Source: Pseudomonadota bacterium (lineage in GTDB: Bacteria; Pseudomonadota; Gammaproteobacteria; Steroidobacterales; Steroidobacteraceae). Taken from it: a stretch of 14,136 nt of DNA. Positions 1 to 8,078 of this stretch are shown in pieces; the stretch's first letter is position 1, and every line of letters begins with the position of its first letter. Under the pieces are notes generated by a model. The model did no database searches. It saw only the letters and a program-made list of their open reading frames with translations, and was not told where the DNA came from. Made by a program: the position numbers and the translations under genes. The stretch covers positions 1 through 14,136 of the forward strand of contig QGUO01000039.1 in NCBI GenBank assembly GCA_003242495.1, written 5' to 3'.

Positions 1-1497
1 CGTCACCACCCAGGGACTTTCGCGCGGCGGCCCCTGCTCGTGCTGTCCGGTGTCGGGCTCGTGGCCGGCATCCGCGTCGCTGTGCAGCGCCGTACTGTCG
101 AGCGCGTCATGGTGTACGCCGCCCGCCGCGAACCGCTCCGGCCCATGGAAGGTCATGAACACCAGGCGGAAGCTGTAGAGCGCGGTGACGAACACCCCGA
201 GGAGCACGCACCAGTATGCGAAGCCCGCGCCCGGGATGCTCGAGGCATGGACCGCCTCGATGAGCGCATCCTTCGAGAAGAATCCGGACGTGGCCGGGAA
301 GCCGATCAGCGCCAGCGAGCCCAGGAGCGCCGTCCAGTACGTGATGGGCATGTACTTCTTGAGCCCGCCCATCCTGCGCATGTCCTGCTCATGGTGCATG
401 GCGATGATCACCGAGCCGGCGGCCAGGAACAGCAGCGCCTTGAAGAAGGCGTGCGTCATCAGATGGAAAATGGCCGCGCCGTACGCCGACACGCCGAGCG
501 CCACGGTCATGTAGCCGAGCTGCGAGAGCGTCGAATACGCCACGACGCGCTTGATGTCGTTGTTGACCAGGCCCAGAAGGCCCATGAAGAACGCCGTGAT
601 CGCGCCGATGATCAGCACCGTGGACAGCGCCGTGACCGACAGCTCGAACAGCGGCGACATGCGCGCCACCATGAAGATGCCGGCGGTCACCATGGTGGCC
701 GCGTGGATCAGCGCCGAGATGGGCGTCGGGCCTTCCATCGAGTCGGGCAGCCACACGTGCAGCGGCACCTGCGCGGACTTACCCATGGCGCCGATGAACA
801 GCAGGATGCAGATCACGGTGATCGCCTGCCACTCGACACCCGGCAGGATCTCCATGGTGCGCGCGGCGATGGCATCGGCACGCTCGAACACCGTGAAGTA
901 ATCGAGCGAGCCCGTGTAATAGACCACGCCGGCGATGCCCAGCACGAAGCCGAAGTCGCCCACCCGGTTCACCAGGAAGGCCTTGAGGTTGGCGAAGATC
1001 GCCGAGGGCCGCGTGTACCAGAAGCCGATGAGCAGGTAGGACACCACGCCGACCGCTTCCCAGCCGAAGAACAGCTGCAGGAAGTTGTTCGACATCACCA
1101 GCATCAGCATCGAGAACGTGAACAGCGAGATGTACGCGAAGAAACGCTGATAGCCGGGATCGTCGTGCATGTAGCCGATGGTGTAGACGTGCACGCACAG
1201 CGAGACGAACGTCACCACCACCATCATGAGGGCCGACAGGCGGTCGACCAGGAAGCCGACTTCCATGCGGATGCCGTCGCTCACCAGCCAGGTGTACACG
1301 GCGTCGTTGAAGACCGGCGCACCGTCGACCACCAGAAGCTTGAGGACCCAGGCGGACAGCGCGAACGACAGCGCCACACCGGCGATGGTGATGGTGTGCG
1401 CCCCCACCCTGCCGATGACCCGGCCGGCCAGGCCGGCCGCAATGGCGCCGAGCAGCGGTGCGAGGACGATGATGAGGAGGATTTGCTTGGAGATCAT
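1..1497 (-). CDS. nuoL: NADH-quinone oxidoreductase subunit L (NuoL), 3' end cut by window
   Basis: NuoL is a large antiporter-like subunit at the distal end of the complex I membrane arm and takes part in proton pumping. 499 codons are visible from ATG at 1497. The family is usually about 610-660 residues, so the last transmembrane helices and the C-terminal lateral helix lie outside. Visible family features are FFGWEAVGVVSYLLIGFW with the conserved glutamate near residue 146, GAMGKSAQVPLHVWLPDSME with the conserved lysine near 230, SALIHAATMVTAGIF near 251-265, and HAFFKALLFLAAGS with a lysine near 353. A hydrophilic His/Asp-rich loop at about 451-490 precedes ESPWVVT, the last visible codons. 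The ATG lies 2 nt after the nuoK stop, with an AAGGG-type ribosome binding site inside the end of nuoK, so translation is probably coupled. The frame is open throughout and the truncation is only the window edge. Confidence 0.97.
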   Translation of the reverse strand, partial: MISKQILLIIVLAPLLGAIAAGLAGRVIGRVGAHTITIAGVALSFALSAWVLKLLVVDGAPVFNDAVYTWLVSDGIRMEVGFLVDRLSALMMVVVTFVSLCVHVYTIGYMHDDPGYQRFFAYISLFTFSMLMLVMSNNFLQLFFGWEAVGVVSYLLIGFWYTRPSAIFANLKAFLVNRVGDFGFVLGIAGVVYYTGSLDYFTVFERADAIAARTMEILPGVEWQAITVICILLFIGAMGKSAQVPLHVWLPDSMEGPTPISALIHAATMVTAGIFMVARMSPLFELSVTALSTVLIIGAITAFFMGLLGLVNNDIKRVVAYSTLSQLGYMTVALGVSAYGAAIFHLMTHAFFKALLFLAAGSVIIAMHHEQDMRRMGGLKKYMPITYWTALLGSLALIGFPATSGFFSKDALIEAVHASSIPGAGFAYWCVLLGVFVTALYSFRLVFMTFHGPERFAAGGVHHDALDSTALHSDADAGHEPDTGQHEQGPPRESPWVVT

Positions 1498-1499
1498 CG

Positions 1500-1805
1500 T
1501 CAGCCCTTCATGACATCCATCTGCTCGACGTTGATGCTGTTGCGCTTACGGAACAGCACCACCAGGATGGCCAGACCGATGGCCGCCTCGGCCGCAGCGA
1601 CCGTCATGATGAAGAACACGAATACCTGCCCGTTGAGATCGCCCAGGTGGCGCGCGAACGCCACGAAGTTGAAGTTGACCGACAGCAGCATGAGCTCGAT
1701 GCACATGAGCAGCACGATCATGTTCTTGCGGTTCAGGAAGATGCCCGCCACGCTGAGCGCGAACAGGGCGCCGGCGAGCAGCAGTACGCTTTCCAGCGGA
1801 ATCAT
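1500..1805 (-). CDS. nuoK: NADH-quinone oxidoreductase subunit K (NuoK)
   Basis: NuoK is a small complex I membrane subunit, homologous to MrpC and mitochondrial ND4L, that contributes to the proton path. The 101-residue product has the usual family length and three predicted transmembrane helices (about 2-22, 29-49 and 61-85). The two buried glutamates essential in E. coli NuoK are present as E37 (in MCIELML) and E73 (in TVAAAEAAIGLAI), spaced as expected on neighbouring helices. The start is ATG at 1805. It overlaps the nuoJ stop by 4 nt (ATGA), which suggests translational coupling. The stop lies 2 nt before nuoL. A longer in-frame opening upstream of 1805 is only the nuoJ region read in another frame; the N-terminus MIPLESVLLLAG is typical of NuoK and fixes the start. 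Confidence 0.97.
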   Translation of the reverse strand: MIPLESVLLLAGALFALSVAGIFLNRKNMIVLLMCIELMLLSVNFNFVAFARHLGDLNGQVFVFFIMTVAAAEAAIGLAILVVLFRKRNSINVEQMDVMKG

Positions 1806-2413
1806 GTTTCCTTCTCCGCCTCCATCTTGACGATCCGGACGCGATCGCGCGCGCGCACCGCCACCTGACGGGCCACGTCCTGCTGCTTCATGCCGGCGCG
1901 ACGCCGCATGGTGAGCACGATGGCCGCCACGATGGCGAGCAGCAGGATGACCGCCGCCACTTCGAAGGGATACAGGTACTTGGAATAGAGCAGCTCGCCG
2001 AGCGCGCGGGTGTTGTTGTAGCCCACCACGTCCGCCGAGGCTGCCGCCGCGGAGAGCTCCTCGTCGCCCAGGCTGCGCACCCAGACGACGCTCGCGATCT
2101 CGGCGACCACGATCAGCGCGATCACGATGCCGAGCGGCGCGTAACGCGTGAAGCCCTGGCGCATTTGCGCGACGTTGATGTCGAGCATCATGACGACGAA
2201 CAGGAACAACACCATCACGGCGCCGACATAGACCAGCGCCAGCACGATGGCCAGGAACTCCGCCTCCATCAACAGCCACAACACGGCGCTGTTGAAGAAC
2301 GCGAACACCAGGAACAGCGCGGCATGCACGGGGTTGCGCGCAGTGATGACGCCGATCGCCGCGACCACCAGCACGGCCGCGAAGGCGTAGAAAAGAATTT
2401 CAGGGATACTCAC
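1802..2413 (-). CDS. nuoJ: NADH-quinone oxidoreductase subunit J (NuoJ), GTG start
   Basis: NuoJ is the ND6-type subunit of the complex I membrane arm and helps couple quinone reduction to proton pumping. The product is 203 residues with five predicted hydrophobic helices. Residues 1-100 are the conserved part: EILFYAFAAVLVV, a helix with NPVHAALFLVFAFFNSA, and the third helix with LVYVGAVMVLFLFVVMML, which holds the family's flexible bulge region. The C-terminal tail is basic and soluble. The open frame extends upstream over nuoI, but that part is not NuoJ-like. I chose GTG at 2413-2411 because it gives the typical start MSIPEILFYAF. It overlaps the last base of the nuoI TAG stop, as in a coupled operon. 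The gene ends in a 4-nt ATGA overlap with nuoK. Confidence 0.95.
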   Translation of the reverse strand: MSIPEILFYAFAAVLVVAAIGVITARNPVHAALFLVFAFFNSAVLWLLMEAEFLAIVLALVYVGAVMVLFLFVVMMLDINVAQMRQGFTRYAPLGIVIALIVVAEIASVVWVRSLGDEELSAAAASADVVGYNNTRALGELLYSKYLYPFEVAAVILLLAIVAAIVLTMRRRAGMKQQDVARQVAVRARDRVRIVKMEAEKET

Positions 2414-2904
2414 TAGCGGTATCTCGCATCCGCCGCCTTGTCGGCGGCGATCATCGCTTCGTAGCGCTCGCCGATGGCGAGCAGCTTGTCCTTGGTCATG
2501 ATGTTCTCGCCGGCATTCTCGAAATGATATTCGTGAATGCGGGTCTCGACGATGGCATCCACCGGGCAGGCTTCCTCGCAGAAGCCGCAGTAGATGCACT
2601 TGAACAGGTCGATATCGTAGCGCGTCGTGCGTCGCGTGCCGTCAGGGCCGACGTCCGACTCGATGGTGATGGCCAGCGCCGGGCAGACTGCCTCGCACAG
2701 CTTGCAGGCGATGCAGCGCTCCTGCCCGTTCGGATAGCGGCGCTGGGCGTGCAGGCCGCGATAGCGCGGCGACTGCGGCGTCTTCTCCTCAGGATACTGC
2801 ACCGTGATGTTCGGCCGGAACAGGAACTGGCGCAGCGTCACCGCGAGCCCCTGGATGAGCTCGGTGAGGAAGAAGGTCTTGAAAAACGATCGGGTCATGT
2901 TCAT
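2413..2904 (-). CDS. nuoI: NADH-quinone oxidoreductase subunit I (NuoI), 2x[4Fe-4S] ferredoxin type
   Basis: NuoI carries clusters N6a and N6b, which pass electrons from NuoG toward cluster N2 in NuoB. The product is 163 residues. An amphipathic N-terminus (about 5-30) probably lies against the membrane. Two ferredoxin motifs follow: C64, C67, C70, C74 (CIACKLCEAVCP) and C103, C106, C109, C113 (CIYCGFCEEACP). The motifs are complete, so both clusters should form. The first ATG at 2904 is preferred over the ATG two codons later because GGAG lies about 8 nt upstream of it. The gene follows nuoH after 31 nt. Its TAG stop shares one base with the nuoJ GTG start. The length matches that of proteobacterial NuoI. 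Confidence 0.97.
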   Translation of the reverse strand: MNMTRSFFKTFFLTELIQGLAVTLRQFLFRPNITVQYPEEKTPQSPRYRGLHAQRRYPNGQERCIACKLCEAVCPALAITIESDVGPDGTRRTTRYDIDLFKCIYCGFCEEACPVDAIVETRIHEYHFENAGENIMTKDKLLAIGERYEAMIAADKAADARYR

Positions 2905-2935
2905 GACGACGGCTCCAATCTCGGGCGCTCGCAGG

Positions 2936-3994
2936 TCAGGAGCGCCATGGGCCGATCTCGTAGACCAGCATCAGGCCTTCGACGAAGATCCACACCAGAG
3001 TCACCGGAATGAAGATCTTCCAGCCGAGGCGCATGATCTGGTCATAGCGGTACCGCGGGAAGGTCGCGCGGAACCACAGGAAGCAGAACAAGAAGAACGA
3101 GATCTTCAGGAAGAACCACAGGAAGTGCGGCGCCTGCAGCCAGGCCGGCACTCCCGGGTAGCCCTCGAGCGGCGACAGCCAGCCGCCGAAGAAGAACACC
3201 GCGGTCATGGCCGAGACCAGGATCATGTTGACGTACTCGGCGACGAAGAACACGGCGAACGCCATGCCCGAGTACTCGACGTGAAAGCCCGCGACGATCT
3301 CCGACTCGCCTTCCACCACGTCGAACGGGGCGCGGTTGGTCTCGGCGAGGCCCGAGACGAAGAACACCACCGCCAACGGCAGCAGCCAGAACCAATAGAA
3401 GCTCAGCACGCCGCCGCGCTGCGCCTCGATGATGTCGGTGAGGTTCAGGCTCTGCGCGGCCATGATGACGCCCACCACGGCGAAGCCCATGGCGATCTCG
3501 TAGGCCACCATCTGCGCAGCGGCGCGCATGGCGCCCAGGAAGGCGTACTTGGAGTTCGCCGCCCAGCCCGCGAGGATGATGCCGTACACGCCCGCCGAGC
3601 TCAGTGCCAGCAGATAGAGCACACCGGCATTGATGTCGGCCACGGCGAAGCCCGGCCACAGCGGGATCACCGCCCAGGCGGCCAACGCCGGGATCACCGA
3701 CAACAGCGGCGCCACCACGAACAGGAAGCGGTTGGAGTTCGAAGGAATGACGATTTCCTTCACCATGAGCTTCAGCACGTCGGCGAACGGCTGCAGCAAA
3801 CCGAACGGTCCGACGCGGTTCGGGCCGATGCGCGCCTGAATGGAGCCGATCACGCGGCGCTCGGCCAGCGTGAGGAAGGCCATGGTGAGGATCACGCTGA
3901 TGAACAGAATGACCGCCACCACGCCGTACCAGACGACGAACTGGACCCACTCGGGGAGGAAAGCCAGCAGGTTCGAGGCGAATTCGGGGATCAT
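2936..3994 (-). CDS. nuoH: NADH-quinone oxidoreductase subunit H (NuoH)
   Basis: NuoH (ND1 type) is the membrane subunit that joins the hydrophilic and membrane arms and forms much of the quinone chamber. The 352-residue product is highly hydrophobic, with about eight transmembrane helices as in the family. Key blocks are ERRVIGSIQARIGPNRVGP and FGLLQPFADVLKLMVKE near residues 45-80, then AETNRAPFDVVEGESEIVAG near 218-237, the acidic quinone-site loop. The gene follows nuoG closely. Two starts are possible: GTG at 4000, overlapping the nuoG stop, and ATG at 3994, two codons later. I prefer ATG because a GGGGGAG ribosome binding site sits 7 nt upstream of it but only 1 nt from the GTG. The protein ends in GPWRS. 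Confidence 0.96.
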   Translation of the reverse strand: MIPEFASNLLAFLPEWVQFVVWYGVVAVILFISVILTMAFLTLAERRVIGSIQARIGPNRVGPFGLLQPFADVLKLMVKEIVIPSNSNRFLFVVAPLLSVIPALAAWAVIPLWPGFAVADINAGVLYLLALSSAGVYGIILAGWAANSKYAFLGAMRAAAQMVAYEIAMGFAVVGVIMAAQSLNLTDIIEAQRGGVLSFYWFWLLPLAVVFFVSGLAETNRAPFDVVEGESEIVAGFHVEYSGMAFAVFFVAEYVNMILVSAMTAVFFFGGWLSPLEGYPGVPAWLQAPHFLWFFLKISFFLFCFLWFRATFPRYRYDQIMRLGWKIFIPVTLVWIFVEGLMLVYEIGPWRS

Positions 3995-3996
3995 GC

Positions 3997-6183
3997 TCAC
4001 ACTCCCCCGTTGCGCTGACCGCGCACGCCGGCAGGCGTTTTCTGGAGCGCCGGCGAGCGGCGCACCAGCGCGTCGACCTGATAGATCGGCACATCGAGGC
4101 GCAGCGACGCGGGCTCACGCGCCGGCCGCCCCTGCAGCTCGCGCGCCGGCGCCTGGGGCGCCACCGCGGAGACCTCGCCGATCTGCGCACGCAGCTCCTC
4201 GACGATCTGCTCCGAGCTGGTGTACTCGAACCCGGCAAGGCCGAGCAGGTTGCCGAGCACGCGCAGCACCTTCCAGCCCGGACGTGCATCGCCGAGCGGC
4301 TTGGCCGCGCCGGGCACGCTTTGCCAGCGCCCCTCCATGTTCACGTACGTGCCGGAGGTCTCGGCGAAGGTGCCGATCGGCAGGACGATGTCGGCGTACT
4401 CGCAGGCGCTGCGATAGGGACTCAGCGCCACCACGCACTCGGCGGCCTGCAGGGCGGCGAGCGCGTCGGGGGCCGCGATGTCGTGCTGCGGCTCGATCGG
4501 GCCGAGCACCAGGTAACCCTGGAGCTTGGCGGCCAGCATGTCCGCCACGTTCAGCCCCGGGGCGGCGACGGCCTGGCCGCCGGCCGCGCGATGCGGCAGC
4601 ACGCCGGCAAGGTGCGCCCCGACGGTGTTGCCGCCCTCGGGGATGTAACCCAGCGTCGCGCCGGTGAGCTCGGCCAGCACGCCGGCGAGCGCGCGCAACG
4701 GTGCGAACGCCGGATCGCGCTGTGCAAGGGCGCCGAGCAGGATATGCCGGCGCGTACCCTCCTTGAGCTGGCGCGCCACCGCGCGATGCTGCTCGGTGGG
4801 CTGTGCGCCGGCCACGGCCTGGGCCACCTCGGCAGGCAGGCTTGCGCCCTCGCCCGCCGCCGCCACCAGCGCGAGCAGGTGATCGAACATGTCGAGCCCG
4901 TTGGCGGTGAAGTAGCCCGCCAGCGGGAACAGATACTCATAGCGGCGCGGGTTCACGAACGCGACCTTGGCGCCGTTGCGCACGGCGGCCTTGCGCACCC
5001 GATGCGCGATCAGCGGCACTTCCTCGCGCAGATTCGAGCCGATCACCAGCAGGCTGTCGAGGCGCTCCAGGTCGGCGATCGCGCAGCCCAGCGATGGGTA
5101 CGCCGCCTCGTGCGCCTCGTCCCGGAAATCGCTGCGCCGCAGGCGATGATCCAGGTTGGCGCTGCCCAGGCCGCGGACGATGCGCGCGAACAGCGTCAGC
5201 TCCTCGAGGGTCGCCGCCGGCCAGGCGAGCGCACCGAGCTGCGCCCCGCCCTGTTGCTTGGCGATGCGGCCCAGTCGCTCGGCAGCGGCCGCGAGCGCGG
5301 TCTCCCAGTCGGTCTCCTGCCAGATGCCGCCCTCGCGCATCATGGGCTTGAGCAGCCGGTCGTCGCTGTAGAACGCCTGATGGCTGAAGCGGTCGCGATC
5401 GGCGATCCAGTTCTCGTTGATCGCCTCGTTGACGCGCGGCACGACGCGCATCACGCGTCCACGCAGCACGTGGGCATAGATGTTCGTGCCCACGCTGTCG
5501 TGCGGCGAGACGAGCGGATGCTGGGTCATCTCCCAGGCGCGTGCCCGATAGCGATACGGCTTGTTGTTGAGCGCACCCACCGGGCACAGGTCGATGATGT
5601 TGGCCGACAGCTCGTGATCGACGCTGCGCTCGATGTAGGTGCCGATCTCGGTGCTCTCGCCGCGCCCGATGGTGCCCAGCTCCTGCAGTCCCTGGATCTC
5701 CTGCGTGAAGCGCACGCAGCGCGTGCAGTGGATGCAGCGGGTCATGTCGGTCGAGACCAGCGGACCGATATCCTTGTCCTTCACCACACGCTTGCGCTCG
5801 GTGTAGCGCGAGATGTCGCGACCGAATCCCATGGCGAGGTCCTGCAGCTCGCACTCACCGCCCTGGTCGCAGATCGGACAGTCGAGCGGATGGTTGATCA
5901 GCAGGAACTCCATCACCGCCTTCTGCGCCGCGATGGCCTTGGCCGAGCGCGTGAACACTTTCATGCCCTCGGCGACCGGCGTGGCGCATGCCGGCAACGG
6001 CTTGGGCGCCTTTTCGACTTCCACCAGGCACATGCGGCAGTTCGCGGCAATGGCGAGCTTCTCGTGGTAACAGAAGCGCGGCACGTACACGTCGTGCGCG
6101 TCCGTCACCTCGATCAGCATCTGACCCTTGCGCGCCTGCATCGGCACGCCGTTCACTTCGATATTGACGAGATCGTCGCTCAT
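3997..6183 (-). CDS. nuoG: NADH-quinone oxidoreductase subunit G (NuoG)
   Basis: NuoG is the large iron-sulfur subunit of the NADH-oxidising arm and carries electrons from NuoF toward NuoI. The product is 728 residues, shorter than E. coli NuoG (about 908) and close to the mitochondrial 75-kDa type. The N-terminal domain has N1b ligands C38, C49, C52, C66, N5 ligands H98, C102, C105, C111 (HPLDCPICDQGGEC), and N4 ligands C150, C153, C156, C200. The C-terminal part (about 220-690) is the molybdopterin-oxidoreductase-like fold without an evident cofactor role. The extra CxxCxxxC set that binds cluster N7 in E. coli is absent: the stretch after C200, including HDSVGTNI, has no cysteine. The ATG at 6183 lies 4 nt after the nuoF stop, and the ribosome binding site is weak, so translation is probably coupled. 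Confidence 0.97.
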   Translation of the reverse strand: MSDDLVNIEVNGVPMQARKGQMLIEVTDAHDVYVPRFCYHEKLAIAANCRMCLVEVEKAPKPLPACATPVAEGMKVFTRSAKAIAAQKAVMEFLLINHPLDCPICDQGGECELQDLAMGFGRDISRYTERKRVVKDKDIGPLVSTDMTRCIHCTRCVRFTQEIQGLQELGTIGRGESTEIGTYIERSVDHELSANIIDLCPVGALNNKPYRYRARAWEMTQHPLVSPHDSVGTNIYAHVLRGRVMRVVPRVNEAINENWIADRDRFSHQAFYSDDRLLKPMMREGGIWQETDWETALAAAAERLGRIAKQQGGAQLGALAWPAATLEELTLFARIVRGLGSANLDHRLRRSDFRDEAHEAAYPSLGCAIADLERLDSLLVIGSNLREEVPLIAHRVRKAAVRNGAKVAFVNPRRYEYLFPLAGYFTANGLDMFDHLLALVAAAGEGASLPAEVAQAVAGAQPTEQHRAVARQLKEGTRRHILLGALAQRDPAFAPLRALAGVLAELTGATLGYIPEGGNTVGAHLAGVLPHRAAGGQAVAAPGLNVADMLAAKLQGYLVLGPIEPQHDIAAPDALAALQAAECVVALSPYRSACEYADIVLPIGTFAETSGTYVNMEGRWQSVPGAAKPLGDARPGWKVLRVLGNLLGLAGFEYTSSEQIVEELRAQIGEVSAVAPQAPARELQGRPAREPASLRLDVPIYQVDALVRRSPALQKTPAGVRGQRNGGV
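4002..4008 (-). promoter_or_regulatory. Ribosome binding site of nuoH
   Basis: GGGGGAG on the minus strand, inside the last codons of nuoG. Its 7-nt distance to ATG (3994) is near the optimum, whereas the distance to GTG (4000) is 1 nt. It therefore decides between the two possible nuoH starts. Confidence 0.7.
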
Positions 6184-6187
6184 TGCT

Positions 6188-7507
6188 CTATGCGGCGCGG
6201 CGCTTGTCGCGCTCGACGATGCTGTGGCCGTGCTCGATCATGTACTCGAACTCGTGCCGGAAATGTTTGATGAAGCTCTGCACCGGCCAGGCCGCTGCAT
6301 CGCCGAAGGCGCAGATCGTATGGCCCTCGATCTTGTTGGCCACGTCGACCAGCATGTCGAGATCGGCCTTGCGCCCCTCACCCGCCAGGATCCGCTTGAG
6401 CACCCGGTTCATCCAGCCGGTGCCCTCGCGACAGGGCGTGCACTGTCCGCAGGACTCCGCGTAGTAGAAGCGCGAGATGCGCTCGAGCACGCGCACCATG
6501 CAGGTGGTCTCGTCCATGATGATCATCGCGCCCGTGCCCAGGGCCGAGCCGACCTTGCGCAGGCCGTCGTAGTCCAGCGTCACGTCCATCATCACGTCGC
6601 CCGGCACCACCGGCACCGACGAGCCGCCGGGGATCACGGCCTTGAGCTTGCGCCCGCCGCGCATGCCGCCGCACAGGGCGAGCAGGTCCTTGAACGGAAT
6701 GCCGAGCGGCAACTCGATGTTCTGCGGCTTCTCCACGTGGCCGGACACCGAGAAGATGAGCGTGCCGCCGGAGTTCGGCACACCGAGCTCGGCGAACCAC
6801 TTCGCCCCCTTGCGCAGGATGGTGGGCACCGAGGCGAAGCTCTGGGTGTTGTTGATCGTGGTGGGCCGGCCGTACAGGCCGAAGTTCGCCGGGAACGGCG
6901 GCTTGAAGCGCGGCCTGCCCTGCTTGCCTTCCAGCGATTCGAGCAGCGCGGTCTCCTCGCCGCAGATGTAGGCGCCAGCGCCGACGAACGAGTACAGATC
7001 GAAATCGACGCCCGAGCCGAGAATGTTCTTGCCGAGCAGGCCCGCCGCGTAGGCTTCCTCGAGCGCCGCCTCGAAGCGCGGCACGGGCTCGGACATGAAC
7101 TCGCCGCGCATGTAGTTGTAGCCCACGGTGGCGCCCATGGCGTAGCCGCCGATCGCCATGCCCTCGATGAGGGCATGCGGGTTGTAACGCAGGATGTCGC
7201 GGTCGTGGCAGGTGCCGGGCTCGCTCTCGTCGGAGTTGCACACCACGTATTTCTGGCCGGGGGCGTTGCGCGGCATGAAGCTCCACTTCACGCCGGTCGG
7301 AAAGCCCGCGCCGCCGCGGCCGCGCAGACCCGAGGCCTTCACTTCCTCGATGATCTGCTCGGGCGGGATCTTCTCGCGCAGGATGCGCTCCCAGGCCTCG
7401 TACCCGCCGATCTTGCGGTAGCTGGCAAGCTCCCACGGGCGCTCGAGCCCGAGTTCCGGCCTCAGCGGCTCGAAGCACACCAGGTTCTGCGCATACTGTT
7501 TAGTCAT
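6188..7507 (-). CDS. nuoF: NADH-quinone oxidoreductase subunit F (NuoF), NADH/FMN site
   Basis: NuoF oxidises NADH with FMN and passes electrons to cluster N3; it works with NuoE in the cytoplasmic tip of complex I. The 439-residue product has the usual length. Visible motifs in order are LRGRGGAGFPTGVKW (61-75, nucleotide-binding glycine-rich loop), NSDESEPGTCHDRDI (91-105, FMN/NADH region), GAGAYICGEETALLESLEG (176-194), and the N3 ligands C353, C356, C359 (ESCGQCTPCREG) and C399 (HTICAFGD). All ligands are intact. ATG at 7507 gives a typical N-terminus. The upstream ribosome binding site is poor (GAAAGA). A six-codon reading frame ends with a stop that overlaps this ATG (see 7504-7521). 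The gap to nuoE is 37 nt and to nuoG 4 nt. Confidence 0.97.
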   Translation of the reverse strand: MTKQYAQNLVCFEPLRPELGLERPWELASYRKIGGYEAWERILREKIPPEQIIEEVKASGLRGRGGAGFPTGVKWSFMPRNAPGQKYVVCNSDESEPGTCHDRDILRYNPHALIEGMAIGGYAMGATVGYNYMRGEFMSEPVPRFEAALEEAYAAGLLGKNILGSGVDFDLYSFVGAGAYICGEETALLESLEGKQGRPRFKPPFPANFGLYGRPTTINNTQSFASVPTILRKGAKWFAELGVPNSGGTLIFSVSGHVEKPQNIELPLGIPFKDLLALCGGMRGGRKLKAVIPGGSSVPVVPGDVMMDVTLDYDGLRKVGSALGTGAMIIMDETTCMVRVLERISRFYYAESCGQCTPCREGTGWMNRVLKRILAGEGRKADLDMLVDVANKIEGHTICAFGDAAAWPVQSFIKHFRHEFEYMIEHGHSIVERDKRRAA

Positions 7508-7521
7508 CGTCGATCTTTCAT
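7504..7521 (-). other. Possible mini-ORF (MKDRR) overlapping the nuoF start
   Basis: In the 37-nt nuoE-nuoF gap an ATG at 7521 opens a five-residue frame, MKDRR, whose TGA stop (7506-7504) overlaps the nuoF ATG (7507-7505) as ATGA. Such an overlap could let ribosomes terminate and restart on nuoF, which has only a weak ribosome binding site of its own. The ATG may equally be accidental: there is no strong ribosome binding site before it, only a GC-rich CCCGGG. Confidence 0.2.
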
Positions 7522-7544
7522 CCCGGGCACAGGCAACGGCGCGC

Positions 7545-8078
7545 CTACTTGAGACGATCGAGGATCTCGTCGACCTTCTCGGGCGTGAGATTCTCGTAGT
7601 ACACGTGGTCCACCATCATCATGGGTGCGTTGTTGCACGCCGCGAGGCATTCCTCCTCGCGCTTGAGATAGAAGCGCCCGTCGGGGGTGCTCTCGCCGGC
7701 CTTGATGCCGAGCCGCTTCTCGACATGCGCGAGGATCTCGTCGCCGCCGCACAGCATGCACGAGATGTTGGTGCACACGGAGATGTGATGGCGTCCGACG
7801 GGCTTGGTCTCGAACATCGAATAGAAGGTCGCCACTTCGTAGACCTGCACCGGCGGCAATCCGAGGTACTCGGCCACGGCGTCCATCGATTCGGGGGTGA
7901 GATACCCGCCATTGTCATGCTGCACGGCGTGCAGCGCGGCGATCACCGCCGAACGCTTGCGATCGGGCGGAAACTTCGCGACCCAGCGGTCGATTTCCTG
8001 CCGCGCACGCTCGGACAGCGTCCCGGCGCGGCTGCGCGCCTCGGCTGCGGGGTCGTGGGTCTGGTCGTGCGTACTCAC
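7545..8078 (-). CDS. nuoE: NADH-quinone oxidoreductase subunit E (NuoE), [2Fe-2S] N1a
   Basis: NuoE is the thioredoxin-fold [2Fe-2S] subunit (24-kDa type) paired with NuoF in the NADH module. The product is 177 residues. An N-terminal helical part is followed by the GYLTPESMDAVAEYLGLPP block (58-76), EVATFYSMF (81-89), and the N1a ligands C102 and C107 (CTNISC), then C144 and C148 (CLAAC). The spacing Cx4C and Cx3C matches the family. The open frame runs upstream into nuoD, but that part is not NuoE-like. I chose GTG at 8078-8076, which overlaps the nuoD TGA by 4 nt (GTGA) and has GGGGA about 9 nt upstream. The resulting N-terminus (MSTHDQTHDPAAEARSR) is hydrophilic and of ordinary length. 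The stop is followed by a 37-nt gap to nuoF. Confidence 0.95.
   Translation of the reverse strand: MSTHDQTHDPAAEARSRAGTLSERARQEIDRWVAKFPPDRKRSAVIAALHAVQHDNGGYLTPESMDAVAEYLGLPPVQVYEVATFYSMFETKPVGRHHISVCTNISCMLCGGDEILAHVEKRLGIKAGESTPDGRFYLKREEECLAACNNAPMMMVDHVYYENLTPEKVDEILDRLK

Noticed and set aside
40..1830. A 596-codon plus-strand open frame rich in His, Arg, Glu and Gln
   Set aside because: It is antisense to nuoL, nuoK and the end of nuoJ, which have clear family motifs. Strong third-position GC bias opens mirror frames of this composition in GC-rich genomes.
2804..4018. A 404-codon plus-strand open frame
   Set aside because: It is antisense to nuoH and part of nuoI; low-complexity His/Glu/Arg composition and no recognisable domain.
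4321..7552. Long plus-strand open frames at 4321-6270 (649 codons) and 6128-7552 (474 codons)
   Set aside because: Both are mirror frames of nuoG and nuoF, without motifs, and overlap each other.
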